A stretch of 64,000 bases of DNA from the NCBI RefSeq assembly GCF_036002945.1, contig NZ_CP108529.1, positions 7,497,001-7,561,000 of the forward strand. The letters run 5' to 3'. The notes beneath the pieces were generated by a model. The model saw nothing but the letters and a program-made list of their open reading frames with translations, searched no databases and was not told the origin of the DNA. This DNA is from Streptomyces sp. NBC_01224. Lineage in GTDB: Bacteria > Actinomycetota > Actinomycetes > Streptomycetales > Streptomycetaceae. The translations under genes and the position numbers were made by a program. Below are positions 16,278 to 24,238 of this stretch, in pieces. Within the stretch, counting starts at the first letter, position 1. Every line of letters begins with the position of its first letter.

Positions 16278-18428
16278 TCAGAAGCGCAGCGTGGCGGCGG
16301 TGTGGGCGACGCGGCCGCCCTCGTCCGGCAGCGCGGTGCGCTCGGTGCCGTCCTCGACGCAGCCGGTGTGCAGCAGATGGCTGGAGTTGCCGCTGAACGC
16401 CGCCGGCCGCAGTTCGAGCCGGCCGCCGGTGAAGGTGGAGCCGGTGGCCCGGTAGCGGTTGGGGCCCTCGGTGACCAGCACATGGGCGGTGCCCTCGGGG
16501 GCGGTCGAGTCGAGGCCGGTGAGCTGCCAGTCGACGGTCCGTCCGGAGCCGGTACGGGCCAGCAGGGCGCCGTCCTTGTTGGTGCCGGTCAGGCGCGTTC
16601 CGTCGATGCGCAGCCGCTGGTTCTTCGCCGAGGTCAACTTGAGGCCGGTGTCACGGAGTTCGCCGCCGAGGACGGTGATGTCGGTGTGTGCGAGCGAGAC
16701 CGGGGCGGTGTCTTTGGAGCCGGTCAGGGCGCACTGGTCCAGGACGAGCGGACCGGTGCCGTTGAAGACCGCGCCGTCGACGCCCTTCAGCGTGCTGCGC
16801 TGAAGGGTCAGCGGGACGGTGACATTGGCCTGGGTTATCTCCGCGCCCGCCGCGAAGGCGAACGAGGAGTCGGCGATCACATTGGGGCGGGCGGACAGGT
16901 CCGAGGCCCGGGAGACGATCAGCGGACCGGTGGCCGTACAGCCGCGCATCTGCACCCCGTCGGCGTTGACCCAGAGCATTCCCGAGCCGGCCAGGGACTT
17001 CTTGCCGATGACCAGTACGTCTTCCAGCGTCAGATCGGTGATCTTGACGCGGGCCACGAACCAGGAGCAGGCGTGCCTGCGTACCGTGATCCGCTTGGCC
17101 CTGCCGCCCCACGCTGCACCGGAGTTGGCGAAGGTCATCAGGCCGGAGTTGCCGGTGTAGACGAGGTCGTGCTCGAACTGCCCGTGCGTCACGAACGGGC
17201 CTTCGTCGTCACCGTCGCCGTGGCAGTTGGTGACATAGCAGTAGGCGGAGGCCGTGAAGTCGTTGAGATGACGGGCGTTGGAGGTGTGGCAGTCCTCGAC
17301 GTGCCCGTACAGGCAGTAGATCTGCTGGGTGAGGTATCCGGCGCCGCCGTATGTGACGGACTTGGGGTTGGTCAGCGAGCACTGCTCGGTGCGGTAGTAC
17401 GTGCACCAGCGGCGCATCACCACCGGCCAGAAGGTGCCGATGGCCTCGATTCCGGAGACGTCGCAGCGCACCGCGTACTCGTATGCGACCGGGTGCGAGC
17501 CGGTCATTTCGTCCTCGCCCCAGCCCTCGAAGACGAGGTTGCGGACGTGTGCGCGGTCGACGGGCTCGATCCGGGTCCAGGTGAGGGTGCGGCCGGCGGC
17601 CAGGTCCCAGCCGATCTGGTAGTTGACCCGGATGTGCGTCGGGTCGACGACATCGGTGACCTGGACGAGACGCTGGATCTCCTTCTCGTACTTCCCCGAC
17701 AGGGCGTTGATCTCCACGGCCCACCACTGGCCGACTGAGAACTTCGCCGAGTCGCCGACCTCGAAGAGATCCGAGAGATCCGGCATCGCCGCGCTCAGGG
17801 TGTGCTGGACGGTGGTGTCGGTGACGGTGCCGCGGAAGGAGAGGACGGCGCCGAAGGGGTTGTCGTGGGTGTTCTTCTCGATGCCTTCGGTGCGCATGTG
17901 GTGGCCGCCGAAGTCGAGTTCGATGTGGGAGCGGTTCCAGAGGTGGCGTTTGGTGAAGAGGAGGTCGGTGTGGGCCTCGATGCGGTGGACGCTGTTGTCG
18001 GCGATCATCGCGTCGAGGGCGGCGTCGGCGGGTTCTTCGGCGTCGAAGTGGCCGAAGGTGCGGAAGTCGAGGGTTCCGGTGTGGAGCTGGAGCCAGCGGC
18101 CGGTCCTGTTGGCGGTGGGTGCGATGACCGTTCCGCCGTTGTGCGCGGCGTCGGACTTGTGGTCCCAGCGCACGGCCATCGCACCGCCGTCGCCGGGGGC
18201 GTGGTAGCCGGCGACCAGGATCTGGGTGCCGTCGTCGAGCGGCTTGGTGTTCAGCGCGCGCAGCTCGGCGACCGTGTGGACACGCAGCACATCGCCTGCG
18301 TGCGACGGTGCGGCCTGCGCCGAGCCGGAAGCCACGGCCGAACCGGCCATGACCAGACCGGCCAGCCCCGAAGCCCGCAACAGACTACGACGGGACGAAA
18401 CGGAGGTGTGTGGGTGCGGAACGCTCAT
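16278..18428 (-). CDS. Tat-secreted, probable right-handed beta-helix protein (copy A)
   Basis: Secreted protein of 716 residues. It opens with a twin-arginine signal (SSRRSLLRASG, Arg13-Arg14) and an AQA cleavage site near residue 38. The mature part starts with an insert-like domain and then has many short repeated beta-strand units (for example ITDLTLEDVLVIGKK, and TLQRSTLKGVDGAVFNGTG), as in parallel beta-helix polysaccharide lyases or hydrolases. I see no named lyase family signature. The first 200 residues are nearly identical in DNA to copy B at 24.2 kb, whereas the rest is only moderately similar. The start is the ATG behind GGAAGG. Gene context suggests an extracellular depolymerase feeding the adjacent importer. 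Confidence 0.8.
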   Translation of the reverse strand: MSVPHPHTSVSSRRSLLRASGLAGLVMAGSAVASGSAQAAPSHAGDVLRVHTVAELRALNTKPLDDGTQILVAGYHAPGDGGAMAVRWDHKSDAAHNGGTVIAPTANRTGRWLQLHTGTLDFRTFGHFDAEEPADAALDAMIADNSVHRIEAHTDLLFTKRHLWNRSHIELDFGGHHMRTEGIEKNTHDNPFGAVLSFRGTVTDTTVQHTLSAAMPDLSDLFEVGDSAKFSVGQWWAVEINALSGKYEKEIQRLVQVTDVVDPTHIRVNYQIGWDLAAGRTLTWTRIEPVDRAHVRNLVFEGWGEDEMTGSHPVAYEYAVRCDVSGIEAIGTFWPVVMRRWCTYYRTEQCSLTNPKSVTYGGAGYLTQQIYCLYGHVEDCHTSNARHLNDFTASAYCYVTNCHGDGDDEGPFVTHGQFEHDLVYTGNSGLMTFANSGAAWGGRAKRITVRRHACSWFVARVKITDLTLEDVLVIGKKSLAGSGMLWVNADGVQMRGCTATGPLIVSRASDLSARPNVIADSSFAFAAGAEITQANVTVPLTLQRSTLKGVDGAVFNGTGPLVLDQCALTGSKDTAPVSLAHTDITVLGGELRDTGLKLTSAKNQRLRIDGTRLTGTNKDGALLARTGSGRTVDWQLTGLDSTAPEGTAHVLVTEGPNRYRATGSTFTGGRLELRPAAFSGNSSHLLHTGCVEDGTERTALPDEGGRVAHTAATLRF
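17802..18401 (-). repeat. Left arm of a 600-bp near-perfect inverted repeat
   Basis: It matches the reverse complement of 24275-24874 with about four mismatches seen by eye. It spans the Tat signal and N-terminal domain of copy A. Homology falls sharply at the inner gene boundary. Confidence 0.93.
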
Positions 18429-18578
18429 GCGGACTTCGCCTTCCGAGAAGTGCCGAAAATGAGGGAGCGTTCCTGCGGTGGACTGCCATGAGGCGGATGG
18501 CTGAAAAAGGTCCGGCCGTCGGATGTTCACGACGCGGTGGGCAGGCGTCGGAAGCGGACCGGAAGGGGTAAATCGCCG

Positions 18579-18596
18579 GTGACGAACGGGCGTCAC
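18579..18596. repeat. Short inverted repeat after iclR
   Basis: GTGACG (18579-18584) and CGTCAC (18591-18596) with a 6-nt loop in the 208-nt gap between the IclR stop and the copy A start. It may be a weak terminator or an operator. Nothing else is recognisable in the gap. Confidence 0.35.
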
Positions 18597-18636
18597 TGCG
18601 GTTGGCAGGGAACCTACGGCGGGTTACGCCGATTGG

Positions 18637-19494
18637 TCAAGACCCGAATCCGTCGGAATGTGATGTGCCGGTGTCGGATGTGTCGTCCTCCGCGTCGTCG
18701 ACCCAGCCCAGCGAGACGCTGATTCGCCGCGCCGCATCCCGTACCTGGCCGCCCAGTTCTTGGTAGCGCCAGGCCGGCAGGCCGAGCTTGAGGCCGGTGA
18801 TGGAGATGGCTCCGGCGCACACCGAGCGGTCGTCGAAGACCGGCGCGCCGATGCAGATGATGCCCTCGGCGTCCTCCTCGTCGTCCAGGGCGTAGCCGAC
18901 CCGGGCGATGTCGCGCAGATGCGACAGGAAGGTGGCCGGGTCGGTGATCGTGCGGGACGTACGACGGGGCAGCCCGAACCGCTCGACGACCGCGGCGGCC
19001 TCGCTCTGCGGCACGGCGGAGAGCAGCGCCTTGCCCAGGCCCGTGCAGTGCGGCAGTTCGCGCTGCCCCATCCGCAGATCGAGCCGGACGCGCTGGTCGA
19101 GCTCGACCTGGTCCACGACGACCGCATGGCCGTCCTCGGGCACGGCGAGCCTGGACGCCATGCCGGTGGTCCGGGTGAGCTCGCGCAGGACGGGGTGGGC
19201 GACTCCGCGCAGGGACACCTGGGAGCGGGCCCGGTCGCCGAGCCGGGCCAGGCTCATGCCGAGCCGGTAGCGGCGGTTCATGCCTTCGCCGTCGTCCGAG
19301 ACGAGGCCGTAGGCACGCAGGGTCTGGAGCATGCCGAAGGCGGCGCTCTTGGAGATGGAGCAGGCCTGGCCGACCTCCGTGACGCTCAGGCCGTTCCCCT
19401 GCGCGGGGGCGGCGAGCGCTTCGAGGATGTCCGCTGCCCTGGCCACGCTCTTGACCCAGTACTTCGGTTCTTCTGGGGCAGCACTGTTCGTCAT
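18637..19494 (-). CDS. IclR-family transcriptional regulator of the catabolic island
   Basis: IclR-type regulator of 285 residues: N-terminal winged HTH (about 25-85, SISKSAAFGMLQTLRAYG) and a C-terminal GAF-like effector domain with the family's GLGKALLSA stretch and a C-terminal GAISITG block. ATG 19494 (MTNSAAPEEPKYW) gives the usual length; the upstream open frame is not family-like. A palindrome CTGTTC-N9-GAACAG covers its own start codon and an identical architecture lies over the divergent promoter, so autoregulation plus control of the plus-strand operon is likely. The effector is probably a pathway intermediate. Confidence 0.88.
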   Translation of the reverse strand: MTNSAAPEEPKYWVKSVARAADILEALAAPAQGNGLSVTEVGQACSISKSAAFGMLQTLRAYGLVSDDGEGMNRRYRLGMSLARLGDRARSQVSLRGVAHPVLRELTRTTGMASRLAVPEDGHAVVVDQVELDQRVRLDLRMGQRELPHCTGLGKALLSAVPQSEAAAVVERFGLPRRTSRTITDPATFLSHLRDIARVGYALDDEEDAEGIICIGAPVFDDRSVCAGAISITGLKLGLPAWRYQELGGQVRDAARRISVSLGWVDDAEDDTSDTGTSHSDGFGS

Positions 19495-19504
19495 AGCAGA
19501 ACAG
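19484..19504. promoter_or_regulatory. Candidate IclR operator O1 (CTGTTC-N9-GAACAG)
   Basis: CTGTTC at 19484-19489 and GAACAG at 19499-19504 straddle the iclR start codon. The architecture equals that of O2 at 19620-19640. Confidence 0.75.
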
Positions 19505-19583
19505 CCTAGTGCCTCCAGGGGGCCAGGTTGCGCTTTTCTGTGAAGAAAGCCTGGGAATGGGCCTCCTGGTGTCCGAAAAGGGG

Positions 19584-19612
19584 TTGACCGGCCCTGGTGC
19601 CGCACGTAATAT
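19584..19612 (+). promoter_or_regulatory. HrdB-type promoter of the plus-strand catabolic operon
   Basis: TTGACC at 19584-19589, a 17-nt spacer and TAATAT at 19607-19612, a near-consensus vegetative promoter. It is followed directly by the O2 palindrome, so bound IclR would block transcription initiation. The untranslated leader to the aminotransferase ATG would be about 165 nt. Confidence 0.8.
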
Positions 19613-19617
19613 CCAGG

Positions 19618-19642
19618 CACTGTTCTGCTCTACAGAACAGTG
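19618..19642. promoter_or_regulatory. Candidate IclR operator O2, perfect 10-bp palindrome
   Basis: CACTGTTCTG (19618-19627) and CAGAACAGTG (19633-19642) flank CTCTA. It contains the same CTGTTC-N9-GAACAG core as O1 and overlaps the expected transcription start of the promoter at 19584-19612. Confidence 0.8.
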
Positions 19643-19784
19643 TTCAGAAAAAGCGAAAACGCACCACCCAAGCACCATGGATCACCCTCTTCCTGCGGCG
19701 ACTGCCGGGCGGATGGCGCCAGGGACTCACAGGCCGGGCAGGGCCTGCGAAAACCGACGACTCTCGACGCAAGGAGCAAGCGAT

Positions 19785-21155
19785 ATGAGTTCAGGCCCGG
19801 TAGGCAACGAATCCGGAGCCCGACTCGCCGAGCGCGCCCGCCAGGTCGTACCCGGCGGCGTGAACAGCGGTCAGCGCAGCGTTCCCGGACTGACCGATCT
19901 GGTCGTCACCGGAACCGACGGCGCACGGTTCCGTACCGCCGACGGACGCGAGTACACCGACTTCCACTCAGCGTTCGGCCCGCCCCTGCTCGGTCACAAC
20001 GACCCCGACGTGGCCCGTGCCACCGCCGAGGCCGGCGCCACCCTCGGCCACATGGGCGTCGGCGTCACCGAGGGCGAGGTCCTCCTCGCCGAACAGCTCA
20101 CCGAGTTGATCCCGTCGATCGAGAAGGTGCTGCTCACCAGCACCGGCAGCGAGGCCACGTTCCACGCGCTGCGCGTCTCCCGCGCTGCCACCGGCCGCCG
20201 CCTGGTCGTCAAGTTCCAGGGCTGCTACCACGGCTGGCACGACGCGGTCAGCCTCAACGTCATCTCCGCCCCTTCGATGGTCGGCGGCCACGACCCGATC
20301 TCGACCGGCATCCTGCCCGAGGTCCTCGAAGCCACCCTCGTCCTGCCCTTCAACGACAGCGAGGCCGTCCGCCGCACCTTCGCCGAGCACGGCTCCGACA
20401 TCGCCGCCGTCATCGTCGAACCCGTCCCGCACAACGTCGGCGCGCTCCTGCCGTACCAGGAGTTCCTCACCACGCTGCGCGAGGAGACCACCAGGGCCGG
20501 CAGCGTCCTGATCTTCGACGAGGTCATCACCGGCTTCCGCCACGACATCGGCGGCTGGCAGAAGATCTCCGGCGTCACCCCAGACCTCACCACCCTCGGC
20601 AAGGCCATCGCCAACGGCGCCCCCGTCGGCGCGATCGGCGGCCGAGCCGACCTGATGGACCTCTTCTCCACCCGCCCCGGCGCCCCCGCCTTCTTCGCCG
20701 GTACGTACAACGGCCACCCGTCCGTCGTCGCCGCCGCCCTCGCCACTCTGCGCAAGCTGCGCGAGGAGCCGGTCCACGAGCACGTCTTCCGGCTCGGCGA
20801 CCGTGTCCGTTCCGAACTGACCGGACTGTACGAGCGCCTCGGCGTCCCCGCCGTCGTCACCGGTTACGGCTCCGTCTTCGTCAGCTACTTCATGCCGGGC
20901 GAGACCCCCCGTACCTACGCGGACCTGCTGAACAACGACGCCTCGCTGTTCGTCGGCTACCGTCGCAAGCTCCTCGACCACGGCCTGTTCGAGCTGCCGC
21001 TCAACCTCAAGCGCAGCCACATCAGCTACGCCCACACCGACGCCGACGTGGACCGTCTGATCGAGGGCACCGAGGCCGCGGTCAAGGCCGTTCTCGCCGA
21101 CGGTGGCGCACGCGACCTGGAGAACACCTCCACCATGGGCGGAGCGACCCGCTGA
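19785..21155 (+). CDS. Class III PLP-dependent aminotransferase (glutamate-1-semialdehyde aminomutase-like)
   Basis: PLP enzyme of 456 residues in the aminotransferase III/GSAM family. The opening VVPGGVNSGQRS is GSAM-like, GCYHGWHD is a conserved block, the PLP-contacting Asp is in IFDEVITGFR, and the PLP lysine is in TTLGKAIANGAPVGAI (about 272). HemL for haem synthesis should be elsewhere, so this copy is probably a catabolic transaminase or aminomutase for an amino-sugar derivative. AAGGAG lies 8 nt before the ATG. It is the first gene of the plus-strand operon and its stop overlaps the next start (TGATG). Confidence 0.85.
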   Translation: MSSGPVGNESGARLAERARQVVPGGVNSGQRSVPGLTDLVVTGTDGARFRTADGREYTDFHSAFGPPLLGHNDPDVARATAEAGATLGHMGVGVTEGEVLLAEQLTELIPSIEKVLLTSTGSEATFHALRVSRAATGRRLVVKFQGCYHGWHDAVSLNVISAPSMVGGHDPISTGILPEVLEATLVLPFNDSEAVRRTFAEHGSDIAAVIVEPVPHNVGALLPYQEFLTTLREETTRAGSVLIFDEVITGFRHDIGGWQKISGVTPDLTTLGKAIANGAPVGAIGGRADLMDLFSTRPGAPAFFAGTYNGHPSVVAAALATLRKLREEPVHEHVFRLGDRVRSELTGLYERLGVPAVVTGYGSVFVSYFMPGETPRTYADLLNNDASLFVGYRRKLLDHGLFELPLNLKRSHISYAHTDADVDRLIEGTEAAVKAVLADGGARDLENTSTMGGATR

Positions 21156-22342
21156 TGCTCACTGTCAACCGCACCCGCCCCGCGGGCCCCGCCGGACGGA
21201 TCACCCGGGTCGAGACCCTGATGCTCGGCACCTCCTGGCGCGACTTCGGCTATGTCCGGGTCCACACCGACGAGGGCCTGTCCGGCATCGGCGAGATCAC
21301 CCACCCCTACCGGGTCAGCGAGGTCTGCGCCCTGACCGAGGCCCTCGCACAGCGCCATCTCATCGGCGCCGACCCCTTCGACATCGAGGAGCTCTGGCTC
21401 CGCGTCTACCAGGGCGACTTCCTGCGCGGCGGCGACATGGGCGGCATCGCCCTGTCCGGCCTCGACCAGGCGATGTACGACCTGATGGGCAAGTCGCTCG
21501 GCGTCCCCGCATACCGGCTGACCGGCGGCGCCTGCCGGGACGAGGTACGCGTGTACGCCAACGGCTGGTACACCGGCGAACGCGAGCCCGAGACCTTCGC
21601 GGCCAAGGCGAAGGAGACCGTGGCGAAGGGCTTCACCGCCCTCAAGTTCGACCCCTTCGGCCCCGGGCTGCACGAGCTGGAGCGCGCCGAACTGCGCCGC
21701 TCCATCGCTCTCGTGGCCGCCGTCCGCGAAGCCATCGGGCCGGACGTCGACCTGTTCATCGAGGGTCACGCCCGGTTCGCCATGCCGACCGCTGCCCGAC
21801 TGGTGCGGGAGCTGGAACCCTTCGACATCGGCTGGTTCGAGGAGCCGATGCCGTGGACCCACATCGAGCGCTACGCGGAACTCCGCCAGCGCGCCGCGTT
21901 CCCGATCTCCGGCGGCGAGCACTTCCACAACCGCTACGAGTACAAGCAGCTCTTCGCCACCAACGCGGTCGACATCATCCAGCCCGACCTCTCCATGGCC
22001 GGCGGCTTCACCGAGGTCAGGAAGCTCGCCGCGACCGCCGATACCCACGGCATGCTCGTGGCCCCGCACAACTCCAACTCGCCGCTCTGCACCACCGTCT
22101 CGGTGCACGCGACGCTCGGAATCCCCAACTTCAAGATCCTCGAAACCTTCGACGGACTCCTTGAGGACTACGTCTTCGACGCGCTCAAGGGCACCCTCCC
22201 GATCGTCGACGGCCGCATCGGTCTGCCGACCGCACCGGGCCTCGGTGTCGAGCTCGTCGACGAGGTCTTCGAGGAACACCCGCCCAGCCACCGCTTCTGG
22301 AACATGTTCGCGGACGGCTGGGAGAAGCGGAACCGGACATGA
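21155..22342 (+). CDS. Enolase-superfamily sugar-acid dehydratase (mandelate racemase-like)
   Basis: Mandelate racemase/muconate lactonising family, 395 residues. Visible elements are the catalytic lysine motif ALKFDPFG (about 163), metal ligands in LFIEGHARF (about 201), WFEEPMPW (about 228) and SGGEHFHN (about 254), and the general-acid histidine in VAPHNSNS (about 305). The KxDPFG form is common in acid-sugar dehydratases such as galactonate-type enzymes, which produce 2-keto-3-deoxy acids. It overlaps the aminotransferase stop by TGATG and the amidohydrolase start by ATGA, so the three are translationally coupled. Exact substrate unknown. Confidence 0.87.
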   Translation: MLTVNRTRPAGPAGRITRVETLMLGTSWRDFGYVRVHTDEGLSGIGEITHPYRVSEVCALTEALAQRHLIGADPFDIEELWLRVYQGDFLRGGDMGGIALSGLDQAMYDLMGKSLGVPAYRLTGGACRDEVRVYANGWYTGEREPETFAAKAKETVAKGFTALKFDPFGPGLHELERAELRRSIALVAAVREAIGPDVDLFIEGHARFAMPTAARLVRELEPFDIGWFEEPMPWTHIERYAELRQRAAFPISGGEHFHNRYEYKQLFATNAVDIIQPDLSMAGGFTEVRKLAATADTHGMLVAPHNSNSPLCTTVSVHATLGIPNFKILETFDGLLEDYVFDALKGTLPIVDGRIGLPTAPGLGVELVDEVFEEHPPSHRFWNMFADGWEKRNRT

Positions 22343-23184
22343 TCGTCGACGTCCACTCACATCTCTTCCGGCACAGCCACGACTTCACCGACCCGTTCAA
22401 GTCCGACTCCGCCCGCGCCCACGCGGGCGAGGTCGACCTCACGGTGAAGTGGGAGGAGTACGCGGCAACGGCACCCGAGGGCACCCGCACGATCGTCGTC
22501 GGGGGCAAGGCGCGCCGCAGCGGCCTCTGGGTCGACGACGACGCCGTCGCCTCGTACGCCGGACAGCACCCGGACCGGCTGATCGGCTACCTCTCCCTGG
22601 ACCCCACCCAGCCCGGCTGGCAGGAAGAACTCCGCTACGGCCACCAGGAACTGGGACTGCGCGGCATCAAGCTGATGCCGATGTACGCGGGCTTCGACCC
22701 GGCCGCCGAGGAGTACGACGAGCTGTACGGCTACGCCGAACGGCACGGCCTTCCGCTCCTCGTCCACACCGGCACGACCTTTGTGTCGAACGCGCCGCTG
22801 GAATGGGCGATGCCCCGCCACCTGGACGCAGTCGCCATCCGCCACCCCGAACTGCGGATGGTCCTCGCCCACCTCGGCCACCCCTTCGAGGGCGAGTGCA
22901 TCGCGGTCATCCGCAAGCACCCGCATGTGTACGCGGACATCAGCGCCCTGCACTACCGGCCCTTCCAGCTGTGGCACAGCCTCCGGCTCGTCCAGGACTA
23001 CGGGGTCTTCGACAAGCTGATGTTCGGCAGCGACTACCCGTTCACGACGGTCGACGACTCGGTGAAGGGGCTGCGGGAGATCGCCCGCATCCCCGGCATC
23101 CCCGGACTGCCGCCGCTGGATGTGGACGCGGTGGAGGAGATCATCCACCGGCCGTCACTGGACCTGCTCGGCCTGAACGGCTGA
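22339..23184 (+). CDS. Amidohydrolase family 2 protein (lactonase or decarboxylase candidate)
   Basis: TIM-barrel metal-dependent hydrolase of 281 residues. Metal-binding residues are visible: HxH in DVHSHLF (4-8), His in LLVHTGT, His in LAHLGHP and Asp in FGSDYPF. Relatives include ACMSD-type decarboxylases and sugar lactonases. In route III sugar-acid pathways a lactonase precedes the enolase-type dehydratase, which fits this gene pairing. The ATG overlaps the dehydratase stop (ATGA). The 157-nt gap after it carries a strong hairpin. Confidence 0.8.
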   Translation: MIVDVHSHLFRHSHDFTDPFKSDSARAHAGEVDLTVKWEEYAATAPEGTRTIVVGGKARRSGLWVDDDAVASYAGQHPDRLIGYLSLDPTQPGWQEELRYGHQELGLRGIKLMPMYAGFDPAAEEYDELYGYAERHGLPLLVHTGTTFVSNAPLEWAMPRHLDAVAIRHPELRMVLAHLGHPFEGECIAVIRKHPHVYADISALHYRPFQLWHSLRLVQDYGVFDKLMFGSDYPFTTVDDSVKGLREIARIPGIPGLPPLDVDAVEEIIHRPSLDLLGLNG

Positions 23185-23203
23185 CCGGGCCTTCCCCACG
23201 GAC

Positions 23204-23257
23204 CTGCCGGTACGGCGCACGGGTCGCCCGCCTGCTACCCGGGCGCCGTACCGGCAG
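23204..23257. terminator. 15-bp perfect hairpin between amidohydrolase and SDR genes
   Basis: Arms CTGCCGGTACGGCGC (23204-23218) and its exact complement (23243-23257) start 20 nt after the amidohydrolase stop. It is either a terminator or a partial attenuator before the SDR gene. Confidence 0.75.
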
Positions 23258-23341
23258 CCGGGCCGCCGCGCTCCCACTCTGTGTCCCTGCGCGGCGGCCC
23301 ACACCCTTCTCCGTACCTCTCCGCCTGGAGGAACACCCGCC

Positions 23342-24181
23342 ATGACCGCAGCCGTCCCGCCCCGCGGCAGTGACCGCTTCGACCTGACCGGCCGCACCGC
23401 GGTCGTGACCGGAGCCGCGCGGGGCCTCGGCCGGTCCTTCGCCGTCGGGCTCGCCGAGGCGGGCGCCGATCTGGTCCTCGTCGACCTGCCCGGTGCCGAC
23501 GGCGTCGCCGAGACCGCGGCGGCCGCCCGGGCGCTCGGCCGACAGGTCCGCACCTTCGGCCAGGACCTCGCGGACATCGACGCGCTGCCCGGCTTCGTCG
23601 ATGCCGTACGCGCCGAGGCAGGACCGCTGCACATCCTGGTCAACAACGCGGGAACGGCGGCACTGGAACGCTTCAACGAGATCACCCCCGCAAGCTGGTC
23701 GCACATCATGCGGGTCAACGTCGACGCCGTCTTCTTCCTCAGCCAGCGCATCGCCGAACACATGACGGCGGACTCCGTCGCCGGCCGCATCATCACCATC
23801 ACGTCGAAGAACGCCCTGGTGGCGGAGGCGGGCCTGGCCCATTACAACGCCTCCAAGGCCGCCGCCCAACTGCTCACCGAGACCCTGGCGGTCGAACTCG
23901 CCCCGCACGGCATCACCGCCAACACCCTTGCCCCCGGCATGGTCGAGACCCCCATCGACGGCGAATTCCCCTTCGACCGGGAGGCCTTCGAATCCGCGTA
24001 CCGCGAGCGCATCCCGCTCGGCAGGTACGCGCAGCCCGACGAATGCGTGGGCGCACTGCTGCTGCTCGCCTCGGACGCCGGGGCGTACCTCACCGGGGCG
24101 CGCATCGTCGTCGACGGGGGAGTCCTCGCCGACCAGATGCCGCGCATGCGATTCATGCCGCCGTACCGCAACACGATCTGA
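23342..24181 (+). CDS. Short-chain dehydrogenase/reductase
   Basis: Classical SDR of 279 residues: TGAARGLG cofactor loop (about 23-30), NNAG at the end of strand 4, active-site serine near ITSKNA, and YNASK with the catalytic Tyr and Lys near 168 and 172. The ATG follows GGAGG at good spacing. In L-fuconate/L-rhamnonate route III an SDR oxidises 2-keto-3-deoxy acids to 2,4-diketo acids for a FAH hydrolase. Both partners are present in this island, so that role is the leading hypothesis. It is followed by secreted copy B in the same direction. Confidence 0.87.
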   Translation: MTAAVPPRGSDRFDLTGRTAVVTGAARGLGRSFAVGLAEAGADLVLVDLPGADGVAETAAAARALGRQVRTFGQDLADIDALPGFVDAVRAEAGPLHILVNNAGTAALERFNEITPASWSHIMRVNVDAVFFLSQRIAEHMTADSVAGRIITITSKNALVAEAGLAHYNASKAAAQLLTETLAVELAPHGITANTLAPGMVETPIDGEFPFDREAFESAYRERIPLGRYAQPDECVGALLLLASDAGAYLTGARIVVDGGVLADQMPRMRFMPPYRNTI

Positions 24182-24238
24182 CCGCGACCGACCGGTCTTC
24201 ATTGAGCACGCATCGACAACGCGAGGAGTACCTCCGCC

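Noticed and set aside
19640..22342. A 900-codon open frame across the aminotransferase and dehydratase genes
   Set aside because: Its first two-thirds are an Arg/Pro-rich out-of-frame shadow of the aminotransferase; only the end from 21155 is the real dehydratase.
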